Shown: positions 1 through 6,675 of the stretch, piece after piece
How positions within the stretch are numbered: the first letter of the stretch is position 1
How the letters are laid out: each line of letters opens with the position of its first letter
IMG/VR virus record: IMGVR_UViG_3300008113_000221
Location: 1 to 60,151 of that record
Length of the DNA stretch: 60,151 nucleotides
Source of the DNA: a virus
Strand: one strand, 5' to 3'
The notes under the pieces: model-generated
What the model was told of the DNA's origin: nothing
The model's input: only the letters and a program-made list of their open reading frames with translations
Database searches by the model: none
Made by a program: the position numbers and the translations under genes

Positions 1-1
1 A

Positions 2-193
2 GTTACTGCATCTGTTAAGTCTTATGAGTTAGTTTTTTTCTATCCTTGTGAATACGGCATTGAAACCCTTGACGGCTTATACTCATGGGAGAGCAAAGAC
101 CCAGCAAACAGGCGATTGATAGAAGTGGAAAGCCTTGATGCGGCATACTCCATAATTGACAATAAAAAACTACTAAAGACGTTTGCGGCTTAA
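2..193 (+). CDS. partial hypothetical protein, cut by the window start
   Basis: An open frame runs from base 2 to a TAA at 191-193 (63 codons) with no ATG, GTG or TTG in frame, so the 5' end lies outside the window. If the two window ends are joined directly, an in-frame TAG at 60147-60149 closes the frame without a start, so the ends do not seem to abut. The C-terminal part is mixed and soluble-looking; I do not recognise it. It is followed 28 bases later by the next small gene on the same strand. Confidence 0.6.
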   Translation, partial: VTASVKSYELVFFYPCEYGIETLDGLYSWESKDPANRRLIEVESLDAAYSIIDNKKLLKTFAA

Positions 194-221
194 CCAATTT
201 TTAACCAATAAATTTAAACAC

Positions 222-524
222 ATGAACACACAAACATTAACAATTCACGGACTATCTGAAAACATTGCATATTGCGAAGCTCAAGGACTTGCTAATGTCT
301 TTTCGGCTTATGCTGAACATTGTGCAGGGGAAACAATCATGGACGGCGGGGCAGGTTTCAATCCCAATTCGGGATATATTTACATAGCCCTTGAAAATGG
401 CATTCAAATTTGTTCCATGCTTGGTAGAGAGGTTGAATACCTTGTAACAGACTTTGAAGACGGGGAAGAAACTTTCTTCAGTACATACAATGAGGCGGAG
501 GAATTTTTGTGCAAAGAAGCATAA
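222..524 (+). CDS. hypothetical early protein, 100 aa
   Basis: The chosen ATG at 222 has the upstream context AAACACATG shared by many genes here; an in-frame ATG at 183 lacks it. The protein is acidic (ED-rich C-terminal third) with a central hydrophobic stretch GYIYIALENGIQI and no membrane segment. Similar small acidic proteins are common in Bacteroidota mobile elements, but I know no function. A GC-rich hairpin with a T-run follows directly, so it may be an independent short transcription unit. Confidence 0.75.
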   Translation: MNTQTLTIHGLSENIAYCEAQGLANVFSAYAEHCAGETIMDGGAGFNPNSGYIYIALENGIQICSMLGREVEYLVTDFEDGEETFFSTYNEAEEFLCKEA

Positions 525-531
525 ACAATAA

Positions 532-560
532 ACGGGCTGAAATATGCCCGTATTTTTTAA
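532..560 (+). terminator. intercistronic hairpin with T-run (early copy 1)
   Basis: Stem ACGGGC (532-537) pairs with GCCCGT (546-551) across an 8-nt loop and is followed by ATTTTTTAA. This is a Rho-independent-like terminator or attenuator immediately after the preceding stop. The same design recurs at 835, 978 and 1842. Confidence 0.65.
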
Positions 561-577
561 CCTTAAATTTTAAACAC

Positions 578-799
578 ATGAAACAGATTTTTGCAAAATT
601 CAACAGCAAATGCGCTGAAACTGGTAAAACATTAAAAAAGGGAGATTTGATATTTTACGACTATTCAAGCCGTAAGGCATACCACATAGACAGCCAAGCA
701 GCTAAAGGAGACAATGAAACAGAAAGTACAAAAAACTACATTAATGCCCAAGAGGAGGCGTACTGGGATAATTTAACGGGCGGATATTATTCAAGATAA
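578..799 (+). CDS. small zinc-ribbon-like protein, 73 aa
   Basis: Start chosen at ATG 578 because of the AAACACATG context; an upstream in-frame ATG at 509 would overlap the previous gene and the hairpin. The N-terminal KFNSKCAETGKTLKKGD, followed by a tyrosine-rich strand and YHID, looks like half of the small 'C-x-x-x-G, K-K-G-D, Y-D, YH' treble-clef or ribbon proteins that report on metal binding. Only one cysteine and one histidine are clear, so metal binding is unproven. Function unknown. Confidence 0.7.
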   Translation: MKQIFAKFNSKCAETGKTLKKGDLIFYDYSSRKAYHIDSQAAKGDNETESTKNYINAQEEAYWDNLTGGYYSR

Positions 800-834
800 A
801 AACGAGGTTAGCTGATGAGGATTGAATATCCGAA

Positions 835-855
835 ACGGGCATTTTGCCCGTATTA
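835..855 (+). terminator. intercistronic hairpin (early copy 2)
   Basis: ACGGGC (835-840), loop ATTTT, GCCCGT (846-851), then ATTAACC. The same stem as copy 1, with a weaker T-tract. Confidence 0.5.
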
Positions 856-871
856 ACCAAACATTTAAAAA

Positions 872-970
872 ATGCAAACGATTAAAACTTTTGCCGTTCC
901 TCTCATTGTCCTTGTTATTGTTTCAGCATGTTTCATCATGCAAGTTTACACAATGGCAATAAACTGGTAA
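872..970 (+). CDS. 32-aa single-pass membrane peptide
   Basis: A short frame in the gap between two hairpins. It has a lysine-bearing N-terminus followed by one hydrophobic stretch (FAVPLIVLVIVSACFIM), then a short polar tail ending in INW. The start is preceded by an A-rich stretch (ATTTAAAAA). Its position, spacing and clean membrane segment argue that it is a real mini-protein. Function unknown; small phage membrane peptides often act on host envelope or defence functions, but nothing here shows that. Confidence 0.5.
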   Translation: MQTIKTFAVPLIVLVIVSACFIMQVYTMAINW

Positions 971-977
971 AGAATTA

Positions 978-1003
978 AGGCGGTGAAATTCCGCCTATTT
1001 TTC
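978..1003 (+). terminator. intercistronic hairpin with T-run (early copy 3)
   Basis: AGGCGG (978-983), loop TGAAATT, CCGCCT (991-996), then ATTTTTC. A different stem sequence from copies 1 and 2 but the same architecture and place in the gene-hairpin-gene pattern. Confidence 0.6.
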
Positions 1004-1023
1004 AATCCTTTAACGTAATACAC

Positions 1024-1218
1024 ATGAGAAACATAGAAACAAAATACATATTTTTTAAGACGGAAAATGAAGCTATTAACCACATGATAGACAAAAGCTA
1101 CCAATACATTGACCCGATAAAATTTGAACATGAAATAATTAACAAAAAATGCTATTATTCAAAAACACATAACATAATTTTTATAGTTGATGAACTTGGC
1201 ATATTAACAACTGATTAA
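1024..1218 (+). CDS. hypothetical early protein, 64 aa
   Basis: ATG in an ATACACATG context. Mixed alpha/beta composition with a C-terminal hydrophobic strand (NIIFIVDELGILTTD) and a lysine/tyrosine-rich middle. No cysteines in pairs, no membrane segment. Not recognised. It lies between a terminator-like hairpin and a promoter-like repeat, so it may be transcribed alone. Confidence 0.65.
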   Translation: MRNIETKYIFFKTENEAINHMIDKSYQYIDPIKFEHEIINKKCYYSKTHNIIFIVDELGILTTD

Positions 1219-1261
1219 CAAGTCATTGTGAGCTATTTAACATTTCAGCACATAATTTTAC
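1204..1261 (+). promoter_or_regulatory. promoter-like repeat A, copy 1
   Basis: About 58 nt with the order CTGATTAACAA, ATTGTGAG, TTTAACAT and a -7-like TAATTTTAC (1253-1261), 33 nt before the next ATG. The same ordered blocks with the same spacing occur at 1588-1639. TAnnTTTAC differs by one base from the Bacteroidota -7 box TAnnTTTG. Confidence 0.5.
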
Positions 1262-1294
1262 ATTACAATTTTAAACACACAAAAAACCAAACAC

Positions 1295-1585
1295 ATGGAA
1301 CAGATTAAAACTATTGACATTAACGCAAAAGAGTGGTTTGACAAGGTGAACGGGAATAGCTATTTTTCAGCCGAAATAGTTACAAATTATGGCATGGATG
1401 ATGCTAAAATGTATGTGCTACCTTTTCAATATGGCTACGATGACCACTACAAACACATGGCAGCAAAAGAATTATTTGAACAAGGCATAATATCAACAGA
1501 GAAATTTTGGGAACTAAGAGAGCAGGGAATAATAGTGAGAGCCAACATACAGCATAATTGCAAAAAAAGGGAACTGATACATTAA
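1295..1585 (+). CDS. hypothetical early protein, 96 aa
   Basis: ATG in the AAACACATG context. N-terminal half is mixed strand/helix with aromatic residues (WFDKVNG, YGYDDHYKH); the C-terminal half is helical, then basic. The family seems to be the kind seen in Bacteroidota phage early regions, without assigned function. Repeat A copy 1 lies just upstream and copy 2 just downstream. Confidence 0.7.
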   Translation: MEQIKTIDINAKEWFDKVNGNSYFSAEIVTNYGMDDAKMYVLPFQYGYDDHYKHMAAKELFEQGIISTEKFWELREQGIIVRANIQHNCKKRELIH

Positions 1586-1587
1586 CA

Positions 1588-1639
1588 GCTGATTAACAAT
1601 GTATTGTGAGTTCTTTAACATCTTACAAATTACCTTTAC
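1588..1639 (+). promoter_or_regulatory. promoter-like repeat A, copy 2
   Basis: Second copy of the element at 1204: CTGATTAACAA, ATTGTGAG, TTTAACAT and TACCTTTAC (1631-1639), ending 23 nt before the ATG at 1663. The conserved blocks differ from copy 1 mainly in the spacers. Confidence 0.5.
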
Positions 1640-1662
1640 TTCATAATCAAAAACACAAACAC

Positions 1663-1830
1663 ATGAGCAAAGAAACACTAAAGGAAGCAATTGAAACCTA
1701 CGGAAAAGAAATCGTATCGGAAGTAATACAGATAGTTGAACTTGCCGACACAGACGGGGCATGGGCAACATTCCAAGACATGGGCATGGAGGAACATGCC
1801 GAAATAGTTGAAATGCTATATTTTAACTAA
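1663..1830 (+). CDS. small acidic helical protein, 55 aa
   Basis: The ATG at 1663 has the AAACACATG context; an upstream in-frame ATG at 1606 lies inside repeat A and is rejected. The protein is predicted mostly helical and strongly acidic (EAIETYGKEIVSEV, MGMEEHAEIVEML). No recognised domain. A hairpin with an eight-T tract follows. Confidence 0.7.
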   Translation: MSKETLKEAIETYGKEIVSEVIQIVELADTDGAWATFQDMGMEEHAEIVEMLYFN

Positions 1831-1841
1831 CCCGAACGGGA

Positions 1842-1871
1842 ACGGGAAACCCATAAACCCGTATTTTTTTT
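1842..1871 (+). terminator. intercistronic hairpin with T-run (early copy 4)
   Basis: ACGGG (1842-1846) pairs with CCCGT (1858-1862), followed by ATTTTTTTT. An extra AACGGG just upstream could form an alternative stem with the same CCCGT, so two mutually exclusive hairpins are possible. Confidence 0.55.
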
Positions 1872-1892
1872 AACCAAACAAATAAAATACAC

Positions 1893-2339
1893 ATGAATCA
1901 AATTATACCTGAATTTGAAATAAAGCTAAAGATTAAAGGAAAGAAATCGGAACTGAAACAAATTAGAGGTTCAGAAGATGCAGCCGAGATATGCCGCATG
2001 TGTTTTGATGAAGGAAAAATAAATTGGATTGAAGAATTTATCGTAATAGGACTGAATAGAGCAAATAAGGTACAAGGTTTCTATAAAGTAAGTTCGGGAG
2101 GAGTTACGGGAACAGTTGCCGACCCAAGAATCGTTTTTCAATTTGCACTATTAAGCAATGCAACAAGCATAATAATAGCACACAACCATCCAAGTGGTAA
2201 CCTAAAGCCCTCTGACGCTGATATAACCCTAACCAAGAAAATGAAACAATCGGGAGAAGCATTGGATATCAAACTACTTGACCATATCATAGTAACAGAC
2301 GAAGGTTACACATCATTGTCAGACGAAGGAGTTATCTAA
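1893..2339 (+). CDS. radC: RadC-like JAB/MPN-domain protein
   Basis: 148 aa, the size of a stand-alone RadC JAB domain without the helix-hairpin-helix half. The JAMM signature is visible: E47/E48 before the strand IVIGLN, HNHPSG (H97, H99) and SDAD (D110), so the zinc site looks intact. RadC family proteins are frequent in phages, plasmids and islands; despite the name the DNA-repair role is doubtful, and nuclease or peptidase activities have been proposed. The AUG has the ATACACATG context. It sits among early genes, so a role in protecting or processing incoming DNA is possible but unproven. Confidence 0.9.
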   Translation: MNQIIPEFEIKLKIKGKKSELKQIRGSEDAAEICRMCFDEGKINWIEEFIVIGLNRANKVQGFYKVSSGGVTGTVADPRIVFQFALLSNATSIIIAHNHPSGNLKPSDADITLTKKMKQSGEALDIKLLDHIIVTDEGYTSLSDEGVI

Positions 2340-2368
2340 ACAACATAAAACACAATAAAACTAAACAC

Positions 2369-2554
2369 ATGAAACATTTACACACAAAATTTAATGAAGT
2401 TATCGTATCGTACAAGTTAGACCCATTTACAGAACTTGAATATAGTTCAATCACTGAAATGTTCCACAACATGACAGAGAATGATGTTATCAACCTTGCC
2501 CATGACTACGCAAAGGAGTTGATAGTTTTTGACTACGAAACAATGTATGTTTAA
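2369..2554 (+). CDS. hypothetical early protein, 61 aa
   Basis: AAACACATG start context. Composition suggests two or three helices with acidic surface (TELEYSSITEMFHNMTENDV). No recognised motif. The stop overlaps the start of promoter-like repeat B, which leads into the next gene. Confidence 0.7.
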   Translation: MKHLHTKFNEVIVSYKLDPFTELEYSSITEMFHNMTENDVINLAHDYAKELIVFDYETMYV

Positions 2555-2597
2555 CAACCCATTAACAACAAGTAATTAATCTGACAACTATTTTTAC
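2551..2597 (+). promoter_or_regulatory. promoter-like repeat B, copy 1
   Basis: TTAACAACCCATTAACAACA (2551-2570) is followed by the -7-like TATTTTTAC (2589-2597). The second TTAACAA is separated from the -7-like box by exactly 20 nt. Copy 2 at 4169 differs by one base in the first block and has the identical 20-nt spacing. Confidence 0.5.
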
Positions 2598-2615
2598 ATT
2601 CTAAACAAAAAACAT

Positions 2616-2762
2616 ATGGAAAGTATAATTTTTCAGAACAAATGGTGCAAAATAGTGCAAATAGACACATACTATGTGCTGAAATCAAAATCAGACAAGT
2701 ATAATGACCAGTATTTTTTAACCTTATCAGATGCCTATAAAAATATAGGAATAAGATACTAA
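2616..2762 (+). CDS. hypothetical early protein, 48 aa
   Basis: A compact frame filling the gap between repeat B and the next gene, starting at ATG 2616. Alternating hydrophobic residues (SIIFQNKWCKIVQIDTYYVL) suggest a small beta-rich fold followed by a short helix. The spacing of 12 nt to the next start fits the dense packing here. Unrecognised. Confidence 0.6.
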   Translation: MESIIFQNKWCKIVQIDTYYVLKSKSDKYNDQYFLTLSDAYKNIGIRY

Positions 2763-2774
2763 AACACACATACC

Positions 2775-3371
2775 ATGAGAACAATAGAAACACAACTATT
2801 CAAATTCAGCGAATTGTCAGATGATGCTAAGAAATTAGCAATAGAGCAATACAGAGAAAGGGAATACTTTGATGACTGGGGAATTAGATGGGTAATAGAT
2901 GATTGCTACCTATTTGAACCTAAATATGAGGAATTGCATAAGCTATTTGGCAAGGAATATGATGACAGACAAAAACCGATTATAGGAAATACAAGGAAAG
3001 TTTATTTTGATACAGACAGAAATTCACATCTTGATGCTGATGAAGGTATTATCATAAACGATGAAAGGATGTTTCTAATATGGTTAGGAATACCAGAAAG
3101 TATGCACGAATTTGTTTATTTCACAATAAGAGACAAAGGTGGAAGATATACCGATACTATCATAGAATTTGAACCCAATGACTGGGAGCATGAATTTTCA
3201 GATGAAGAAAATAAAATACTTGAGGATGCTGCCGATAAATTTTCAGACCACATGGATAACGTGCTGAACAATATAAAGAAAAGTCTTGAAGACTATTATT
3301 CAGACGAAAATTTAATGGAACAACTTGACGTAAATGAATATGAATACCACGAAGATGGTACAAGATATTGA
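2775..3371 (+). CDS. hypothetical phage protein, 198 aa
   Basis: The largest protein of the early cluster. It begins with a helix typical of a widespread phage family (FKFSELSDDAKKLAIEQYRE, 'sel-sdeakkkAie.yR'), continues with tyrosine/aspartate-rich beta segments and ends in a strongly acidic helical tail (DEENKILEDAADKFSDHMD). Overall highly acidic (D/E-rich), which is a property of some DNA-mimic anti-defence proteins, but the resemblance is compositional only. No catalytic motif seen. Confidence 0.75.
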   Translation: MRTIETQLFKFSELSDDAKKLAIEQYREREYFDDWGIRWVIDDCYLFEPKYEELHKLFGKEYDDRQKPIIGNTRKVYFDTDRNSHLDADEGIIINDERMFLIWLGIPESMHEFVYFTIRDKGGRYTDTIIEFEPNDWEHEFSDEENKILEDAADKFSDHMDNVLNNIKKSLEDYYSDENLMEQLDVNEYEYHEDGTRY

Positions 3372-3393
3372 TAACCAATAAAATATAAAACAC

Positions 3394-3753
3394 ATGACAC
3401 AATCATTTTACAATCGCTACAATGACCTAAGAGATGAGGTTAAGAATGAAATTATTGACTACATCAACAAACATGAATGCGGAGATATTCATAATTCAGA
3501 AGAAGAATTCTATGACCTACCAAGAACATTTTATGTAGATAAATATGGGCATTACAATGAATATGCCATACTTGGGGCAAGAATAGAATGTGATAGGCTG
3601 ATATTTGACGGATTCGGGTTGGGAAATAATTATGGACACGACATGGCATTTTATGAATATGAACTAAACCTACCGACAATGATTGAAATACTTGATGAGC
3701 TATACAAGATACCAATTAACCCTAAATTAATTAACACACAAGTACAAAATTAA
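3394..3753 (+). CDS. hypothetical early protein, 119 aa
   Basis: AAAACACATG start context. Starts with a basic/acidic amphipathic helix and continues with beta-like segments rich in Y, G and D. It looks like a distant partner of the preceding 198-aa protein in composition. No recognised domain, no membrane segment. Confidence 0.7.
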   Translation: MTQSFYNRYNDLRDEVKNEIIDYINKHECGDIHNSEEEFYDLPRTFYVDKYGHYNEYAILGARIECDRLIFDGFGLGNNYGHDMAFYEYELNLPTMIEILDELYKIPINPKLINTQVQN

Positions 3754-3765
3754 AAACATATTAAA

Positions 3766-3927
3766 ATGATTAAAGAAACGCAATTAGACAACCTTAGGGC
3801 AATGATATACAACTTGCTTATATCTAACCCAGAAATGGGATTAGGGGATATGCCGCAATGCAGTGATGCAGCCAATATATTAGTAGATGAATGGATTGAA
3901 CTAAACAATATAAAAATACAACTATGA
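3766..3927 (+). CDS. hypothetical early protein, 53 aa
   Basis: Starts 12 nt after the previous stop and ends with TGA overlapping the next ATG (ATGA at 3924-3927), the coupling seen throughout this cluster. Helical composition with a short hydrophobic centre (MIYNLLIS). Unrecognised. Confidence 0.65.
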   Translation: MIKETQLDNLRAMIYNLLISNPEMGLGDMPQCSDAANILVDEWIELNNIKIQL

Positions 3928-4172
3928 AACAATTTACAGACACAGACATTATCAATGAGCTGAAAAGCAGAGGATATAATACCAGCCTATTGTTCAACCT
4001 ATATGATGTTGAATTTGCCGTTAAGCAATACGAAGAAGATGCAGGTAGCCCAATAGACATGGATGATACAGACATGGCTAACATACTGGATGAAATTAAC
4101 TACGAATGGTACACTGAACAGATTAACCAAGACATATACCAAGCAGTATCTGACTACGTTAAATACTATTAA
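3924..4172 (+). CDS. small acidic early protein, 82 aa
   Basis: ATGA-coupled to the previous gene. Acidic, mostly helical; the central segment SPIDMDDTDMANILDEINYEW is D/E-rich. No recognised motif. Its stop opens the second copy of promoter-like repeat B. Confidence 0.7.
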   Translation: MKQFTDTDIINELKSRGYNTSLLFNLYDVEFAVKQYEEDAGSPIDMDDTDMANILDEINYEWYTEQINQDIYQAVSDYVKYY

Positions 4173-4215
4173 CAACCCTTTAACAACATTCAATAACACA
4201 CATTAATAACTTTAC
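4169..4215 (+). promoter_or_regulatory. promoter-like repeat B, copy 2
   Basis: TTAACAACCCTTTAACAACA (4169-4188), then TAACTTTAC (4207-4215) with 20 nt between the second TTAACAA and the -7-like box, as in copy 1. It lies 13 nt upstream of the ATG at 4229. Confidence 0.5.
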
Positions 4216-4228
4216 AAAAAACACACAC

Positions 4229-4531
4229 ATGAAAACTTACACATTCAACATTGACAGAAAATGTACTATCTGGTATAGGGAATATCATGAAGTACAAGCA
4301 AGTAGCAAAGAAGAAGCTGAAAAGATTATGATTGAGAATTTCACTGACGGAACAACAGATGAAACTTTTTCGTATCAAGAAGCCCTATATGACACCCTTG
4401 AAGATATGTTCCCAGAAGATAATGGCGGACACTCTACGTTTGAGCTGGTGGATGAAGATGGCGATAGTATTGCAGACAACACAATGATAGTATCAAATAA
4501 TTCTATAACAATAAAAAACACACAACAATGA
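4229..4531 (+). CDS. hypothetical early protein, 100 aa
   Basis: ACACACATG context. N-terminal strand pattern (YTFNIDRKCTIWYREYHEVQAS) followed by an 'SSKEEAEKI' helix, the layout of small 'DpnD/PcfM-like' alpha-beta proteins found in phages and plasmids, in which a beta strand precedes an AxSxEEA helix. C-terminal half is very acidic. Start of an ATGA-linked group that runs to 5501. Confidence 0.7.
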   Translation: MKTYTFNIDRKCTIWYREYHEVQASSKEEAEKIMIENFTDGTTDETFSYQEALYDTLEDMFPEDNGGHSTFELVDEDGDSIADNTMIVSNNSITIKNTQQ

Positions 4532-4737
4532 AACTTTGGATTGAAAAACGAAATGAATTTAACAAGTATTCTAAGAAGTTCCAAGCAGAATACTTCATCA
4601 TGATGCAAGAGGAAACTAATTTACCCACCTTGTTATTCATATCCGATAGCCTTGACGATGCTGAATATATGTTCGGCAAGATAGCAGAAGAAATTAAACC
4701 AGCAGAAAAAGAAATCATTAAAGAAATAACACTATGA
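4528..4737 (+). CDS. hypothetical early protein, 69 aa
   Basis: ATGA overlap with the previous gene. Basic N-terminus (MKLWIEKRNEFNKYSKKFQ), acidic helical C-terminus ending EKEIIKEITL. No known domain. Tight coupling on both sides suggests that it is translated with its neighbours. Confidence 0.7.
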   Translation: MKLWIEKRNEFNKYSKKFQAEYFIMMQEETNLPTLLFISDSLDDAEYMFGKIAEEIKPAEKEIIKEITL

Positions 4738-4931
4738 ACGCACACGCACTATTAAACTACTTGCTCATGCTTAAGAAGAATGGGCAAGACCTTAGCCGAA
4801 TATCCGTAAATTTCAGAATTGACTATGATTCTGACGTAATACCAGTGAACTTCGCCGAAGAAGATTTGTATGACGCTGAAACCAATAGCATACTTGAATC
4901 AATTTGCTTACTTAATAACATAAATCAATAA
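4734..4931 (+). CDS. hypothetical early protein, 65 aa
   Basis: ATGA-coupled. N-terminal helix (HALLNYLLMLKKNGQDLSR), then a strand with acidic residues (FRIDYDSDVIPVNFAEEDLYD). Unrecognised; soluble. Confidence 0.7.
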   Translation: MNAHALLNYLLMLKKNGQDLSRISVNFRIDYDSDVIPVNFAEEDLYDAETNSILESICLLNNINQ

Positions 4932-4935
4932 AATA

Positions 4936-5280
4936 ATGAGAAAATTTAACTTAGACGCAGCCCTTAAGGGAGTTCCAGTCGCTACTAAGGATGGACATGA
5001 GGTACATATTATAGACGCTAAAGAAACTTCTAATGGCACAACTATCGTTGGCTGGATTGGAGACATAATAGCCACATGGGAGAGAGATGGAAGGCACAGA
5101 AAAGGTAGCGATAGCGACCTTGACCTATTCCTTGCAGGAAAAGATGACTATTACATTAACATCTATAAAGATGATGAAGGGGTATGGGCAGCTGAACACA
5201 TGTACGAAACACGTGAAATGGCAGTAACTATGGGAGAAGATACGCCATACTTTTATGACACTATAAAAATTGAGCTATGA
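4936..5280 (+). CDS. hypothetical phage protein, 114 aa
   Basis: Starts 4 nt after the previous stop. The N-terminus RKFNLDAALKGVPVATKDGH, followed by VHIID and a W-x-x-D-G strand, matches a small beta-rich family that I have seen widely in Bacteroidota phages ('f.leaAl.GkpV.tRdG'). The function is not known. The C-terminal part is acidic and aromatic. Confidence 0.75.
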   Translation: MRKFNLDAALKGVPVATKDGHEVHIIDAKETSNGTTIVGWIGDIIATWERDGRHRKGSDSDLDLFLAGKDDYYINIYKDDEGVWAAEHMYETREMAVTMGEDTPYFYDTIKIEL

Positions 5281-5501
5281 AAACAGGCAGCCAGATAATA
5301 GCAGACGGAGATAGGGTAAACATTACCGCCCACTACCAGTACACTCTGGGCATGAATGAAATACTACCACACGTTCAAGAGGTCAGCATAAGGCTAACAG
5401 ATTTATATGTAGAATTTGAAAATGGCACACATATAAAGCTATTGACTAAGCTAACCAAGAGCCAAGAAGATTTGATTATCAAGTCAATACAAATTGACTG
5501 A
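5277..5501 (+). CDS. hypothetical early protein, 74 aa
   Basis: ATGA-coupled to the preceding gene and last of this group. Beta-strand-rich (alternating hydrophobics, VSIRLTDLYVEFENGTHIKL) with a short C-terminal helix. No known domain. An AT-rich gap with a dyad follows. Confidence 0.7.
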   Translation: MKTGSQIIADGDRVNITAHYQYTLGMNEILPHVQEVSIRLTDLYVEFENGTHIKLLTKLTKSQEDLIIKSIQID

Positions 5502-5535
5502 AAAAATATCTATAATTTATTTTTTTAATTATTCA

Positions 5536-5550
5536 CAAGTGTATAACTTG
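5536..5550. promoter_or_regulatory. inverted repeat, candidate operator
   Basis: CAAGT-GTATA-ACTTG is a perfect 5-bp inverted repeat with a 5-nt spacer in the 66-nt AT-rich gap before the gene at 5568. The dyad overlaps a TAACTTG sequence close to the -7 box consensus. A binding protein is not known. Confidence 0.35.
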
Positions 5551-5567
5551 CACACAAACCAAACACA

Positions 5568-5774
5568 ATGACAGCACAAAACACGCTGAAAGCCTTGTAC
5601 GCCTTTACTTCAGACCAGTATGAGAATTTGAAGAAGGACTACAACAAGCTACCGAAACAAGAGAAGTCCAGACTGCCCTTCACACTATTTATCATCGGAG
5701 TATTTGCAAACCTTATTGAAGACGCAAACAAAAAACAACATGATAAACCTACTGAAGAAAAGAAAGTGGATTAA
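5568..5774 (+). CDS. hypothetical early protein, 68 aa
   Basis: Start context AAACACAATG. Helical, with lysine-rich middle (YENLKKDYNKLPKQEKSRLP), one hydrophobic helix (FTLFIIGVFANLI, possibly amphipathic rather than membrane) and a basic tail. No recognised family. Overlaps the next frame by 35 nt. Confidence 0.65.
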   Translation: MTAQNTLKALYAFTSDQYENLKKDYNKLPKQEKSRLPFTLFIIGVFANLIEDANKKQHDKPTEEKKVD

Positions 5775-5913
5775 AACCTACGATTTCACATCAGAAGATG
5801 GGGCATACAGACACGAGATACTAAGATGCGAATCATCTGGGATGCTGAAACACATTAAGACACACAGAAACATTAAACACACTAAAATTATCAAACCATG
5901 CAAAACAAAATAA
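5740..5913 (+). CDS. small basic protein, 57 aa
   Basis: ATG 5740 is preferred over an in-frame ATG at 5704 because of its A-rich upstream (AAAAACAAC) and smaller overlap. Very basic (repeated KHIKTHRNIKHTK), with one cysteine; could bind nucleic acid. The overlaps with both neighbours reduce confidence, although the frame continues the packing without a gap. Confidence 0.5.
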   Translation: MINLLKKRKWIKTYDFTSEDGAYRHEILRCESSGMLKHIKTHRNIKHTKIIKPCKTK

Positions 5914-6104
5914 GTTCATTCGCCAAGATGGATGAAGCAGAAAGGATGCTATACGTCGCAAGATTACACCACGCAATATGGCATGACGAGTCAGTATATA
6001 GGGCAGTTGATATGCTGATAAGTAGAAGTGAGGAGAGAGTTCCAGAAGCCATATACTTTCCTAATGGAGAGCAGATTGATAACCTTACAAACGAAGCAAT
6101 ATGA
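5898..6104 (+). CDS. hypothetical early protein, 68 aa
   Basis: Overlaps the previous frame by 16 nt and the next by ATGA. Helical composition, arginine/histidine-containing (ARLHHAIWHDESVYRAVDM), then an acidic tail. No known domain. Confidence 0.7.
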   Translation: MQNKISSFAKMDEAERMLYVARLHHAIWHDESVYRAVDMLISRSEERVPEAIYFPNGEQIDNLTNEAI

Positions 6105-6298
6105 CAGCAATGCAGGAGCTTATACAAGGATTAGACCCGATACATTCAGCAGTGAACGACAAGGCTAATGAGCTTGTTACTAAAGAAAGGCAGCAGCTAT
6201 TTGACGCCATGATGTATGCCTTAGATGAAGATGGGCACAATGGTGAATGGAAGCTAAAGTTTATCAATAACTACTTAGACAATTTATATAACAAATAA
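6101..6298 (+). CDS. hypothetical early protein, 65 aa
   Basis: ATGA-coupled. Predicted three short helices (AMQELIQGLDPIHSAVNDK, ERQQLFDAMMYAL, WKLKFINNYLDNLYNK). Soluble, no cysteine pairs. Unrecognised. Confidence 0.7.
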   Translation: MTAMQELIQGLDPIHSAVNDKANELVTKERQQLFDAMMYALDEDGHNGEWKLKFINNYLDNLYNK

Positions 6299-6308
6299 AA
6301 CTAAACAC

Positions 6309-6473
6309 ATGGAACAGGTACAAGACATCGTTATCAGATATGTTCAAGATTATTTAGCTGACAGGTTGAAAGACGTATTAACTTACCCAGAGATAGGACA
6401 GATTAACGAAGATGTAGAGATGAAGATACTGGCAGCTTTCTACGAAAGAGGTATTACTTCGCCCATAAAATAA
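6309..6473 (+). CDS. hypothetical early protein, 54 aa
   Basis: ATG 6309 in the AAACACATG context, 10 nt after the previous stop. Helical (QDIVIRYVQDYLADRLKDVL) with a second short helix. It fills an otherwise open gap and keeps the cluster spacing. No homologue that I recognise. Confidence 0.65.
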   Translation: MEQVQDIVIRYVQDYLADRLKDVLTYPEIGQINEDVEMKILAAFYERGITSPIK

Positions 6474-6478
6474 CAGAT

Positions 6479-6673
6479 ATGAAAATAACAATTGAATCAA
6501 ACGGAACAATAGTAACAATAGATGAAGATGTAACAACTATATATGAATTATTAGACGTGTACAGAAGATGTGCAATAGCTTTAACATATCATGAAGATAG
6601 TTGGGAAGAAGCGATACTTGATGAGGCTGATGAGATTAATAATGTTCGCAGTTCCCAAACAACAAACAAATAA
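6479..6673 (+). CDS. hypothetical early protein, 64 aa
   Basis: Begins with two short beta strands (MKITIESNGTIVTIDEDV) followed by a long helix, ending in an acidic segment. This strand-strand-helix pattern is common in small phage proteins without known role. Five-nt spacing to the previous gene. Confidence 0.7.
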   Translation: MKITIESNGTIVTIDEDVTTIYELLDVYRRCAIALTYHEDSWEEAILDEADEINNVRSSQTTNK

Positions 6674-6675
6674 CT

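Noticed and set aside
2775-3371. Antirestriction (ArdA/KlcA-type) protein
   Set aside because: Acidity is compatible, but the ArdA antirestriction motif and the KlcA pattern are not visible, so no function is assigned.
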